In this document: piece by piece, positions 11,414 through 21,295 of the stretch
Layout of the letters: the number at the start of each line of letters is the position of its first letter
Position numbering within the stretch: the first letter of the stretch is position 1
Source: Smittia aterrima
Taxonomy: Eukaryota > Arthropoda > Insecta > Diptera > Chironomidae
Length of the DNA: 64,000 bases
Direction: 5' to 3'
Assembly: GCA_033063855.1 (NCBI GenBank)
Contig: CP093831.1
Coordinates: 24,676,001-24,740,000, forward strand
Program-made: the position numbers and the translations under genes
Notes under the pieces: generated by a model
The model's input: only the letters and a program-made list of their open reading frames with translations
Told to the model about the DNA's origin: nothing
Database searches by the model: none

Positions 11414-12688
11414 TTAAATTTCGTGTTTGCTTTTCATGTGATTCTTCAAATTACAAAAATTTGTCGTTCGATAATTGCACTTAGGACACTTGAAGATTCC
11501 GGGTCCGATGTGAATTTTCTCGTGATTCTTCTGTTCTTTGATGTTTTTAAATTTTTGTTTGCACCTCGCAATCTGACAAGCCAGAAAATTCTCTCCTGAT
11601 GAATGAAACTTTTTCATGTGACCATTGAAATGTTTTTTACTAATCGACTTTGTGCAGATTAAGCAGAAAGCCTTTAAATGATGCCTCATGTGTCCTTTAA
11701 GTAAAAGCTTGTTCTTGAACATTTTCGAACACAAATCGCATTGAACTTCATCAATTTCATGATATTCTCTCTTATGAATGTATAAACTGTTCTTGTTAAA
11801 AAAAACTTTCTTACATTCGTCACATTTAAAGCGTGAATCTTTCGAATGTTGCTTAATGTGTTCTTTCAGACGATATCCTACTATCATGTGTTGACAAACT
11901 GGACACGGCATTTTTTGATGATATTGCAGGTGACCTCGAAGAAGAAGCTTCGTTTTAGATATTTTGCCACAAATATCACAATGAAACTTCATTTTACTGT
12001 GAAACCGAATTTCATGACTGTTCAAACCGTATTTAGTTGCAAATGAACGGAGGCAATTTTTGCATTCAAACTTTATTTGTGTTTCCGTGGCAAAGACTCC
12101 GTGACGATGTTGCTGTTGATGAATTTTTAATTGTTCCTTGACTGCGAAATTTTTATTGCAAGTTTCGCATAAGAACTTTTTCACATGAGTTTGATAATGT
12201 TTTCTTAGATTCTGTTTGTTTATATTTGTGTAATCGCATTTGTTACACTGCCAAGTTGATCCCTTTCGATGATCTTTATTTTGATGATTCGTAATGCAGT
12301 TCTTACAATCAAATTTTAAGTCACAAAATACACATTCTTCCACATTTTCTGAGTTGATTTTCAAACAACATTTTTCTGATTTTTGGATTCCACAATTTTG
12401 CAAATGGATCTTCAAATGAATCGATTGCTTAGCTGCGTAATCACAATTGTCACAATAGAAATAGCTTTTGAACATCTCAGCTGAATCTTTCCAATTTCTA
12501 TCGAATTTCTTCAAAACCATTTTCACTTCTTTAACTTCTTCGATCTCCGGTTCAGGATCGTCTGGCATAATAAAAACGAAATGTCTTTCCGGTTCATGTT
12601 TGATATCGCCGACGACGTCTACTGCAGTAAATTGATCGATAACTTTTTCACCTCCGGTCTCTTCTTCTTGTTTGATGTTTGCATCCAT
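11414..12688 (-). CDS. C2H2 zinc-finger protein, tandem copy 3
   Basis: Intronless, 424 residues. Shorter N-terminus (MDANIKQEEETGGEKVIDQF) but the same GDIKHEPERHFVFIMPDDPE block, first finger YCDNCDYAAKQ, Cys-rich segment (CVFCDLKFDCKNC) and about ten more fingers ending in a complete C-terminal finger (FKCPKCNYRTTNF ... HMKSKH). Fingers most similar to copy 2, including the GIQKSEKCCLK linker, so copies 2 and 3 are probably the most recent duplication. The 5' block reads TTCGAAGAGTTAACATC, with the initiator CAGT changed to GAGT, so its promoter may differ in strength. Confidence 0.85.
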   Translation of the reverse strand: MDANIKQEEETGGEKVIDQFTAVDVVGDIKHEPERHFVFIMPDDPEPEIEEVKEVKMVLKKFDRNWKDSAEMFKSYFYCDNCDYAAKQSIHLKIHLQNCGIQKSEKCCLKINSENVEECVFCDLKFDCKNCITNHQNKDHRKGSTWQCNKCDYTNINKQNLRKHYQTHVKKFLCETCNKNFAVKEQLKIHQQQHRHGVFATETQIKFECKNCLRSFATKYGLNSHEIRFHSKMKFHCDICGKISKTKLLLRGHLQYHQKMPCPVCQHMIVGYRLKEHIKQHSKDSRFKCDECKKVFFNKNSLYIHKREYHEIDEVQCDLCSKMFKNKLLLKGHMRHHLKAFCLICTKSISKKHFNGHMKKFHSSGENFLACQIARCKQKFKNIKEQKNHEKIHIGPGIFKCPKCNYRTTNFCNLKNHMKSKHEI

Positions 12689-13208
12689 AAAGAAGCTTTA
12701 AAAATTCTCTTTGATGATGTTAACTCTTCGAAGACTAAATTACAAATGAAAAGTTGCTAGCGACACTCGTAGACGTCTTTTGTCATTTTATTATTTTAAA
12801 CAAATTTTGTTATTTTGTTTTATAATTGTCTATCGTTGGCGACAACCTTTCATTAAATGTTTATTGAGGATATTGTTTCAACCCTGAAATATTTATTACC
12901 TGCGGAGTAAAGAGGAACAACTAATTGAAGATCTAATTATATTCTTTCCTTGTGTTGTTTCCCTTTTATTTATCGCATCTTCATTGTGATGCATGTCTGT
13001 ATTTAGTTTTATAGTAAAAAGTAAGAAGCAATGAAGTAACAAGTGCTTTATTTCGTCATTTTCCTCAAGAGATAGTTTGACGGTACCATGAAAAGGCTCA
13101 AGTAAAAACTAAAATATATGAAAGAAAGATCAAACTTATTTTATTTTATTGAGTCAGTGATTTACATAAAATATTTTCAAAATTTAATAATCAAATCAAT
13201 TTGTCAAT
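12689..13208. other. Spacer between zinc-finger copies 3 and 4
   Basis: Non-coding. About 12720-13060 is homologous to 16070-16336 plus 16845-16880 upstream of copy 5, including the AGTTTTATAGTAAAAAGTAA and TTATTTCGTCAT stretches, so spacer and gene were copied as one unit. This copy is the empty site for the insertion at 16337-16834. A minus-strand AATAAA for copy 4 lies near 13140. Confidence 0.65.
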
Positions 13209-14507
13209 TCATTTTTTGTGCACGCTGCTGTTCATGTGTTCGTTCAACCGAATCATGGTTCTCGCTTTATAATTACACTTCGGGCATTTGAAGATTCGTG
13301 GTGCGATGTGAAATTTATTGTGCTCCTTCAGTTCTTTGATAGTATTATATTTATTTTTGCACTTTGTCAACTGACAACGGAAGAACCGTTCTTCTGACGA
13401 ATGCAACGTTTTCATGTGACGAGTAAAATTACAATCACTTATCCACTGTTTGCAAAGTTTACATTGATTCTTCATATGAATCCTCATGTGACTTCTCAGT
13501 AAAAGCTTATTTTTGACTATCCTAGGACATAAATCGCATTGAACTTGATCGACCTCATGCTTAAGTTTCTTGTGAAGGTATAGACCATGCTTGGTTCGGT
13601 AAACCATTTTACAAGCATCACATTCAAACTTTTCAGTTGTCGAATGCTGTTCAATATGTTCCTTTATGCGATGCCCTGCAATCATTCTCTTACAAACCGA
13701 GCAAAGCACTTTGAGATGAGTTTGCACGTGTTGACTGAGAATAATCTTGCTTTTAGATATTTTCCCACAAATATCGCAGTCAAACTTCATTTTACTGTGA
13801 GCCTCCTTTTCGTGATAGTACAACCCCTTTCCAGTTGCATAGGATCGCCCACATTCTTGGCAGTCAAATTTGATTTTCGGTGCCGAAGCGAAGATACCGT
13901 GGCCATGCTGCTGTTGATGATTCTTTAAATTACATTTATCTTGGAACTTTTGTTTGCAAGTTTCGCACGAAAACTTCTTCACGTGAGATTGAAAGTGTTT
14001 TCTTAAATCAATTTTATTTGAAGTTTTGTAATCACATTTCAAGCAAATCCAACGAGAGCTTTTGAGATGATCTTGATTCTGATGATTCGTCTTGCAGATG
14101 CTGCAGTCAAAGTTGAGATCACACAAACCACATTCTTCGATATTTTCTGATTTGCTCATCAAACAACACTTTTCACATTTTCCGAGGATTTTACATTTTG
14201 TCAAATGCGATTTGATGCATTCAGATCTTTTCGTGGCAAAGTCACATTTGTCACAAACGTAATAAGTCTCAAACAACTTTGGTTTATTTTTCTTCCACGT
14301 TCGGTCTAATTTCCTTAAAGGAACTTTCATTTCTTTCAATCCTTCGATCTCTGGATCGTCTGGCATGATGAAAACGAAATGTCTTTCGGGTTCATGTTTG
14401 ATATCGCCGACAAAGTCTACAACAGTAAATTGATCGAGAACTTTTTCATCTTCATCGATTTTTTCTACTTTGATGTTGGCGACGATTTGTTGGGACAAAA
14501 ATTCCAT
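13209..14507 (-). CDS. C2H2 zinc-finger protein, tandem copy 4
   Basis: Intronless, 432 residues. N-terminus MEFLSQQIVANIKVEKIDED is shared with copies 5 and 6 (MEFL-QQIV), followed by the GDIKHEPERHFVFIMPDDPE block; here the first SUMO-type motif is IKVE. Fingers run from YVCDKCDFATKRS to a last finger FKCPKCNYKARTM ending HMNSSVH, with the Cys-rich segment CGLCDLNFDCSIC between. Several linkers differ from the other copies (for example CKQWISDCNFTRH), so it is among the more diverged paralogues. Initiator TCAGT lies at 14542-14546. No disruption was seen. Confidence 0.85.
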   Translation of the reverse strand: MEFLSQQIVANIKVEKIDEDEKVLDQFTVVDFVGDIKHEPERHFVFIMPDDPEIEGLKEMKVPLRKLDRTWKKNKPKLFETYYVCDKCDFATKRSECIKSHLTKCKILGKCEKCCLMSKSENIEECGLCDLNFDCSICKTNHQNQDHLKSSRWICLKCDYKTSNKIDLRKHFQSHVKKFSCETCKQKFQDKCNLKNHQQQHGHGIFASAPKIKFDCQECGRSYATGKGLYYHEKEAHSKMKFDCDICGKISKSKIILSQHVQTHLKVLCSVCKRMIAGHRIKEHIEQHSTTEKFECDACKMVYRTKHGLYLHKKLKHEVDQVQCDLCPRIVKNKLLLRSHMRIHMKNQCKLCKQWISDCNFTRHMKTLHSSEERFFRCQLTKCKNKYNTIKELKEHNKFHIAPRIFKCPKCNYKARTMIRLNEHMNSSVHKK

Positions 14508-14536
14508 AACGAAGCTTTAAAATTTTACTTTGTTGA

Positions 14537-14556
14537 TGTTAACTGATCGAAGGCTC
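14537..14556 (-). promoter_or_regulatory. Initiator of zinc-finger copy 4
   Basis: Minus-strand CCTTCGATCAGTTAACATC, with TCAGT about 35-39 bp upstream of the ATG, nearly identical to the block of copy 2. The conservation exceeds that of the surrounding spacer, which argues for core-promoter function. Confidence 0.5.
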
Positions 14557-14741
14557 AAATAGAACTGAAACAATATGATCAGGGATATCTTCTTAAATAC
14601 ATTTTGTACCTGTTTGCTTCGTCCTAAAATGTTTTTAATTCAAACCTAAAAGTAATTCGAAAAAAAAACCAATTTCAATTTTCTAGTTATCAAAATTTAA
14701 TTTTCAATAAATCATTTATTTATTGTTTAGTAAGTCAAAAA

Positions 14742-16040
14742 TTAATTTAGAATTTTGTGTTTTCCTTTCATATGTCTCTTAACTTTGCTTAAATCTTTCG
14801 CTTGATAATCGCATTTCGGGCATTTGTAGATCCCGGTTCCGATGTGAATTTTCGCGTGTTCTTCAAGTTCTTTGATAGTTACGATTTTTTCTCGACACCT
14901 CGCAATGTAACAATGAAGAAACTTCTGTCCTGATGAGTGAAAGTTATCTTTGTGCCGTTTCATTTCGGGCTTAGCAATCGACTTTTTGCAAATTGGACAT
15001 TGAACCTTCAAATGGTATTTTATATGACTTCTCAATAAAATTTTGTTCCTTAACACTTTAGAACAAAAATCGCATTGAACTTTATTAATCTCATGTTTTT
15101 CTTTCTTATGATGGTTTAGACTGTTCTTGCTGATGTAAACTTTTTCACATTCGTCACATTTGAACTTTGCTTTAGACGAATGTTGCTCAATGTGTTCCTC
15201 AAGACGTTTCTCAGTTATCATTTGTTGACATATCGGACAGCAAACTTTGAAATGAGTTTGCATGTGTTGTCTTAACAGAAACTTCCTTTTTAATATTTTG
15301 ACGCAAATGTCGCAATGAAACTTCATTTTATTGTGAACCTGATTTTCATGTTGTTTCAATCCTCCTTTAGTTGCAAATGAACTGACGCACTTCCTGCATT
15401 CAAATTTAGTTTCTGGTCCCGACGCAAAAATTCCGTGACGATGCTGCTGTTGATGATTTTTGAGTTCATAATTATCTCTGAAGATTTTTTTGCAGGTTTC
15501 GCATGAAAACTTCATCACATGAGTTTGAAAATGTTGTCTTAGACATTTTTTGCTCAGAGTTTTGTAATCGCATTTGGTGCAGAGCCAATTCATTTTTTTG
15601 TAATGATCGTAAGAAACATGATCAAGCCTGCAGCTTTTGCAATCGAATTTAAGATCACACAAACCACATTCTTCAACATTATCCGATTTGCTCATCAAAA
15701 AACATTTCTCACATTTTTTATTTAGTTTACATCTTCTCAAATGATTGTCCAAATTTGTCGATTGCCAAGTTACGTAGTCACATTTGTCGCAAACGAAATA
15801 AATCTTAAACAGTTCTGTTTTATTAGTTTTCCACGTTCTATCAAATTTCCTCAAAACTATTTTCATTTCTTTCACTTCCTCAATCTCTGGATCGTCTGGC
15901 ATAATGAACACAAAATGTCTTTCCGGCTCATGTTTGATATCGCCGACGAATTCTTCTGCAATAAATTGATCGGGAATTTTTTCATCTTCGGTGTCTTCTT
16001 GTTTGATGTTGGAGACGATTTGCTGAGACAAAAATTCCAT
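14742..16040 (-). CDS. C2H2 zinc-finger protein, tandem copy 5
   Basis: Intronless, 432 residues. MEFLSQQIVSNIKQEDTEDE, then GDIKHEPERHFVFIMPDDPE, first finger VCDKCDYVTWQS, Cys-rich segment CGLCDLKFDCKSC, then about ten C2H2 fingers ending YKCPKCDYQAKDL ... HMKGKH. Finger 6 has CDICVKILKRKF rather than the CDICGKI of its sisters. The 3' end lies about 235 bp from the start of copy 4, the shortest spacer in the array. A minus-strand AATAAA lies at about 14713-14723. Looks intact; presumed nuclear DNA-binding protein of unknown target. Confidence 0.85.
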   Translation of the reverse strand: MEFLSQQIVSNIKQEDTEDEKIPDQFIAEEFVGDIKHEPERHFVFIMPDDPEIEEVKEMKIVLRKFDRTWKTNKTELFKIYFVCDKCDYVTWQSTNLDNHLRRCKLNKKCEKCFLMSKSDNVEECGLCDLKFDCKSCRLDHVSYDHYKKMNWLCTKCDYKTLSKKCLRQHFQTHVMKFSCETCKKIFRDNYELKNHQQQHRHGIFASGPETKFECRKCVSSFATKGGLKQHENQVHNKMKFHCDICVKILKRKFLLRQHMQTHFKVCCPICQQMITEKRLEEHIEQHSSKAKFKCDECEKVYISKNSLNHHKKEKHEINKVQCDFCSKVLRNKILLRSHIKYHLKVQCPICKKSIAKPEMKRHKDNFHSSGQKFLHCYIARCREKIVTIKELEEHAKIHIGTGIYKCPKCDYQAKDLSKVKRHMKGKHKILN

Positions 16041-16336
16041 AACGAAGCTTTGAATTTTTTTTAGATGGTAACTCTTCGAAGACTAAATTACAAATGAACT
16101 ATTGTTAGCGATATTCGTAGACGTCTTTTACTATTTTATTCTTTTAAGGAGACAACCTTTCATTTTATTGAGGATATTGTTTCAACCCTGAATGTTTATT
16201 ACCTTCGGAGTAAGGAGGAACATCTAATTGAAGATCTAATAATATTTTTTCTTTGTGTTGTTTCTTTTTTATTTGTCGCATCTTTCTTGTGATGCATGTG
16301 TGTATCTAGTTTTATAGTAAAAAGTAAGAAGCAAGG

Positions 16337-16834
16337 ATTTGTATTGTACTTTTGCGAAGATGCTCTTTCGATCCACAGAAACGTAGGCAAATTGCCTTTT
16401 GTATCTAACTCCGTTATGACAACCTCTACGACCCCGAGGAGCAGACCTCTGTTTCCAGATTACTGCAGCAGCCCGTAATCAAGTAGCGTTTATATCTGAA
16501 ACATCCCCACGTCTGCCAAGGCGCGAGATTCCATCTCATATTACATTACAACACAATATCGAGACTGTGTGCAAACATGAGTGTGTGGTAGTGGAAACAT
16601 AACCGAGGACACTTCACGCCGATCTACTCGGCTCTGTATAACATGTCTCTACCTGCACTCATGACGTCCCAGCACTCACTAGCAGTTGGTGTACATGAGA
16701 AGGAACGTGACTCCACATGGACTATTTCACTTTTAACCGGTCAAGAGAGAACTCTTTGAATAACTGAAAATCCTTTGGCGAGAGCGGGATCCGAATACAA
16801 CCACTCGACCGTCCCAGTCTTGAACGCGGTTAAT
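16337..16834 (-). mobile_element. SINE-like insertion with 10-bp target duplication
   Basis: About 498 bp, more GC-rich than its surroundings, flanked by the direct repeat AGAAGCAAGG (16327-16336 and 16835-16844). The homologous spacer at 13013-13060 lacks the insert and holds one copy of a related site, so the boundaries are supported by a natural empty site. Read on the minus strand, the first 60 bases contain GGTCGAGTGG, close to a Pol III A box of tRNA-Ser/Leu type, and TATTCGGATCC, close to a B box, only a few bases apart. The far end finishes in a CAATACAAAT-like tail. No protein is encoded. A tRNA-derived SINE with a rearranged head is the best guess; another non-autonomous element is possible. 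Confidence 0.55.
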
Positions 16835-17077
16835 AGAAGCAAGGAAGTAGGAAGTGTTTTATTTCGTCATATTCCTAGTTAACCAATTTGATGGATGCAG
16901 GAAGCTTCACCATTTTTTGCTTTAGAATATCTTGTTAAAAATATTTCGCAATCATCGCCGTAAAGCGATCAAACTTAAAAAATATTAGATGAATGAAAAT
17001 CTTAATTTTTGTTTTCTTATTATAAAATTTAATTTGATTTATTTATTGTTTAGTGAGTCCAAAATTATTCTAGTGTT

Positions 17078-18367
17078 TTAATGTTTTCGTTTCATGTGAT
17101 TTTTGAATTCACGATCATTTTTAGCTTGATATTCGCACTTCTGACACTTAAAGATTCCGGGTCTGATATGAATTTGCTTGTGTTCTTTCAGTTCTTTGAT
17201 ATTTTCAAACTTTTGTTTACAGTTCATTATTTTACAAGCCAAGAACTTTTCTCCTGATGAATGGAAAATCTTCATGTGACGTTTGAATGCATTTTTACTT
17301 ATCGAGTTCATGCATAATTGACATGGGATCTTTATATGATTTATCATGTGTCCTCTCAATACAAGTTTGTTCTTAAATATCTTTGAACACAAATCGCATT
17401 TAACTTCATTAATTTCATGTTTTGTATTTTTATGAATGTTAAGATGATTCTTATTGAAGTAAACTTTCTCACATTCATCACACTTAAACTTTGCTGAGGT
17501 TGAATGCTGCTCAATATGATCCTTGAAGTAACTCTCAGCTATCATGTGTTGACAAATAGGACAGGAAACTTTAAAATGAGTTTCCATGTGTCTTCGTAGA
17601 ACACCTTTATTTTTAAATATATTCCCACAAATATCGCAATGAAACTTTCTTTCACTGTGAATCCGATTTTTATGATATTTCAAACCATCTTTAGTTGCAA
17701 ATGAACGAACACAAATTTGGCAATCAAATTTTATTTCGAGTGTGGCGAACATTCCGTGGCGATGCTGCTGTTGATGAGTTTTCAATTGAGATTTGAAAGA
17801 AAATTTTTTTTTGCAAGTTTCGCATGAAACTTTCTTAATATGAATCCGATAATGATTTCTAAGATTCTGTTTGTTCATCGTTTTGTAATCGCATTTGCTA
17901 CACTGCCAATTTGATCCTTTTCGATGATCTTCATTTTGATGTTTCATCATGCAATTTTTGCAATCAAATTTTAAATGGCAATAACCACAATCTTCGACAT
18001 TTTCTGATTTGCTTTTCAAAAAACATTTTCCACATTTTGGAAGATTTTTACAAGTTTTCAAATGTTGTTGATGTTGTTGTTGTTTTTTAACTGCGTTATC
18101 ACACTTGTCACAATAAAAGTAACTTTCGAACATCTCAGCTGGATATTTAAATATTTTATCAAATTTCGTCACAACAATTTTCACTTCTTTCATTTCTTCA
18201 CTCTCTGGCTCTGGATCGTCTGGCATGATGAACACGAAATGTCTTTCCGGTTCATGTTTGATATCGCCGACAAAGTCTTCTTTTGCAGTGAATTGATCGA
18301 GAACTTCTCCATCTTCGATCTCTTCTTGTTTGATGTTGACGACGATTTGTTGAGTCAAAAATTCCAT
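17078..18367 (-). CDS. C2H2 zinc-finger protein, tandem copy 6
   Basis: Intronless, 429 residues, the first copy of the array in transcription order. MEFLTQQIVVNIKQEEIEDG, then GDIKHEPERHFVFIMPDDPE. The first finger (YCDKCDNAVKK) carries a Gln/His run (QQQHQQH) where other copies have an ordinary helix, so it probably reads DNA differently or not at all. The Cys-rich segment is CGYCHLKFDCKNC. About ten further fingers end with FKCQKCEYQAKND ... HMKRKH. The upstream block on the minus strand is CCTTCAACCAGTTAACATC, a diverged initiator. The longest spacer of the array (about 1.04 kb) separates it from copy 5 and holds the SINE-like element. Confidence 0.85.
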   Translation of the reverse strand: MEFLTQQIVVNIKQEEIEDGEVLDQFTAKEDFVGDIKHEPERHFVFIMPDDPEPESEEMKEVKIVVTKFDKIFKYPAEMFESYFYCDKCDNAVKKQQQHQQHLKTCKNLPKCGKCFLKSKSENVEDCGYCHLKFDCKNCMMKHQNEDHRKGSNWQCSKCDYKTMNKQNLRNHYRIHIKKVSCETCKKKFSFKSQLKTHQQQHRHGMFATLEIKFDCQICVRSFATKDGLKYHKNRIHSERKFHCDICGNIFKNKGVLRRHMETHFKVSCPICQHMIAESYFKDHIEQHSTSAKFKCDECEKVYFNKNHLNIHKNTKHEINEVKCDLCSKIFKNKLVLRGHMINHIKIPCQLCMNSISKNAFKRHMKIFHSSGEKFLACKIMNCKQKFENIKELKEHKQIHIRPGIFKCQKCEYQAKNDREFKNHMKRKH

Positions 18368-19310
18368 AACGAAGCTTTAAAATTTCTCTTTAGATGTTAA
18401 CTGGTTGAAGGATAAATCACAAATAAACTCTCACATCAACTTTTTACCTGTTTTAAATGATAATTCTATTTTTTTTTCCTTACAAAGATTTTATTACCTG
18501 AAGTAAACTTGCCTCTGAGCGTTTAAATATTTCACCAACACAAATTCGAATCGAATGTGTTTGCTTCTCCTATTCATCTTATCTCCCTCCCTCAATGATA
18601 TTTGATTAAAATAATTTGAATCATTGTCATGTCAACCTAATCCAAGTGACACGCAATTCATGAATTAGTCCATCTCAAGTGGCGAAAGTTTTCATCAGAA
18701 GGAGCTTACACATGTATCATGCAATCACAAATTTTGACAAGCAGAATAACATAAATAAATTTCATCTTATTCACATTCAAATCGAATTTACTAACATTCG
18801 GGGGCGCTGGAGCGAGGTTACATAATTTTTCATATCCCAGATGATCCGTATCTTATAGAGCTTTAACATTACACTCGAAGCTTAACATAATTTTGCTTTC
18901 TCCTTTTCTTGCCTCCAAACACATTTAAATTCATTTCTCGGATGTAACATTGTTACCTGAATTGAACATCGAGTTAGACTGCTTCCGTATTTTATCAATT
19001 TTCCTTGTAAGTGCTGGGAATTTATGATAACGAGACGAGCTGTGGAGAAAATTGTTATTCAAATAAATTCAAAGACAGACAATTTTGAGCGAAGGGTTTG
19101 AATATTTAAAGGGTTCGACGAATCCGAAAAGAAAAAACTGTTTGCGGATAAAAGTCGAAATCTCTTCTTCACAGAATGAAAAACTAATCAAATTTCAGCT
19201 TCGTTCGGATTTAGGAAAAGAAAAATGTTTTAACTTTTCGAGGAAAATATAAAATTGAGAGCTCTTCTGGGAAGTTTCATGTTAAATTCTAATTACATTA
19301 TTCAGACTAA
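18368..19310. other. Gene-free spacer
   Basis: No exon recognised. The first 200 bp include relics of the zinc-finger spacer repeat (near 18510). The rest is AT-rich without clear repeats. Upstream exons of the aminotransferase relic were looked for here and not found. Confidence 0.5.
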
Positions 19311-19667
19311 CTAATTCCACGTGGAACTATTTGCGGCTTCGATTCAGCTTCGCAAGTGATGGCGAAAGCTCTTTACCAGGGAAATCCATTATCGTGTGCA
19401 GTTGCAACGGATGTGAGTCATTAATTAGTCGATGAATTATTTGTGAAATGATTTGCTTGAGTGAGCAAGAGAAGCTACTGAGGCTTCTTGAGATGACTTG
19501 AGTAATAATAATAATTATGCATAATCAACATTCATTATTGAAACTTTAATCAGGTGATTGACGAGGAGAAGTTACAGGAGAATTCTCTTGAAGTTGGCTG
19601 TCATCTACTCAAGGGATTTGAGAGTTTACGTGATAAATACGATGTGATTGGCGACGTTCGAGGAAAG
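19311..19667 (+). pseudogene. Relic of class-III aminotransferase (AGXT2-like), two exons
   Basis: Two exon-like pieces of a PLP-dependent class-III aminotransferase. The second, 19554-19667, is bounded by CAG and GTGAGC and reads VIDEEKLQENSLEVG ... DVIGDVRGK, which is the family's conserved C-terminal segment just before the expected GLMIG. The first, about 19337-19412, ends at GAT/GTGAGT and reads QVMAKALY then GNPLSCAVATD; the FNTFG that normally precedes GNP is missing, as if deleted. No upstream PLP-lysine exon and no GLMIG exon were found, and Amnionless begins 10 bp downstream on the other strand. So this is most likely a truncated gene remnant. A live gene with distant exons would need a transcript to show it. 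Confidence 0.65.
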
Positions 19668-19676
19668 GTGAGCACT

Positions 19677-21295
19677 TTAATCCTCCTTTAATTCCACTTC
19701 TTCGTAAAGTTTCTTCTCAACGTTGTCTCCTTGAATATTCTGATCGAACATTGGATTATTGAAAGCCGAGTTAAGGTTCTCGATACTTTGATCAGTCCCA
19801 AAATGTAAATCAACTTCAGCAACACTGTCCTCATGTTCATTGAGTCGATGTGATGCGTTATCGAAGCGAGCGAAAGTTACAGCAGATTCATGCAGAAAGC
19901 GACGATTTCTTATCGCAGCGATAAAGCGAGGAATGTGTCTGTCATCATAATAGACCAAATAAATCAGTGTCATAAACAGCGTCACGACGAAGAACGAGCC
20001 GAAAACGAATGTTAGGACGTGACCACTCTCGTTGGGCGTAAATGGCATGCCAGAGACGAAATAAAACTTTGATTGCTCTGTAAAATTGGGAAAATGTTAG
20101 CTCGTCGTTGGTCGTTTGTAACTCTACAAAGAAAGACAACGACTCACTTTGATACAACTCGTTCAAGACGCTTCGCTTCAAAGAATCCATCAATTTCGTG
20201 CTGAGTTCATCGTATTCGAATCTATCAATGATAATGAGTTGTAAATAGAGCTGCCGATCTTTCGAGACGACGCTGATATGATAAACGATTTTGTCTGGAT
20301 CAATTCCACTTGTTGCTCTGACGGCTACGATGAAAAGTCAGTAAATAAACATTTTACTATTCGAGCGAATGCATCGAACGTTTTATGTAAATATCGAATG
20401 AAGCGACTGATGAATGATGAACAGTTATGAGTGAAGTTCTTTATTTACCTTGTACAATTCTGGTTTTGAAACTTTTCAAATTAAAGTTATTGATGGAGTT
20501 GAGGTTCATGTGAAACATTGCGCCACACTCGAAGCAGCAGTGACCAATGGGCTTGATGGGATCTGAACAATGCGGACTTTCTCGACAATTTACTGCTTCG
20601 TTCTTGCATAATTGCTCGAGCAGTGCAGCGTTCTTTTGGTGACAAACACATTTGCTCTCATCATTGCACGAACTCTCCATGAACAAAGTGTTGTCGACGT
20701 TCTTGAAACTTGATTGAGCGAATGCAGAGAACAAAAAGTCTTTAAATTCATTCAACGACAGGACTCGACCGTTGATGGCTATGCTCTTGAAAGACAATGC
20801 CGGGGCTGATTGCAGGTCAACAACATATGAATTATTGATGGGAAAAATGATTTCGTCGTTGTCACATGGCAGTCGCTCCTCGTGTGGCGTAGCCTTGTTG
20901 TAAAACTCAGTAATTTCATTTTCATCAGCTTCATGAGCAGCGTTCCAATTGCTTGTTAGTAGCCATGGCGTTCGGATGACACTTTTAAAGGATTTCGTTT
21001 GGTTGGCACGACACTTTGCGTCACGCTCACTAAACTTCAGCGACGTTTGTGTGTCCAAAATGAATCCACCACTTTTCGGCAAAATTATTTCCTTCATGCT
21101 AAAGTTTGACAACTTAATGAGATCGTAACTCTTTTGCGGGAAGAGCAATGCATCCGACGAGCACGGAATGACGTTCTCCTCCCAGTTTTCAGCATCGCCA
21201 ATGTTTGTCCGCTGTGTCCAAATCAAGCGGCGACATTCGCTAAAACCAAAAAGCTCCGCAGCGAAAATTAACGAAATTAAGTTGAATTGATTCAT
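19677..21295 (-). CDS. AMN: Amnionless, endocytic co-receptor of cubilin
   Basis: Single-pass membrane protein that, with cubilin, takes up proteins in insect nephrocytes (and in vertebrate gut and kidney). Exons on the minus strand: 21295-20449, 20324-20148, 20077-19677, with phase-1 introns; the product is about 474 residues, near human AMN at about 450. An N-terminal signal sequence (MNQFNLISLIFAAELFGF) precedes the ectodomain with the family's WTQRTNIGDAENWEENVIPC and LTSNWNAAH repeats. A Cys-rich module follows (CVCHQK ... CC-x2-CG). Then come a transmembrane segment (LTFVFGSFFVVTLFMTLIYL) and a cytoplasmic tail. The tail has FNNPMF, a full FxNPxF endocytosis motif that binds Dab2/ARH-type adaptors. 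Start chosen at the ATG heading the signal peptide; the longer reading to 21349 adds a Cys/Arg-rich stretch with no role. Confidence 0.9.
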
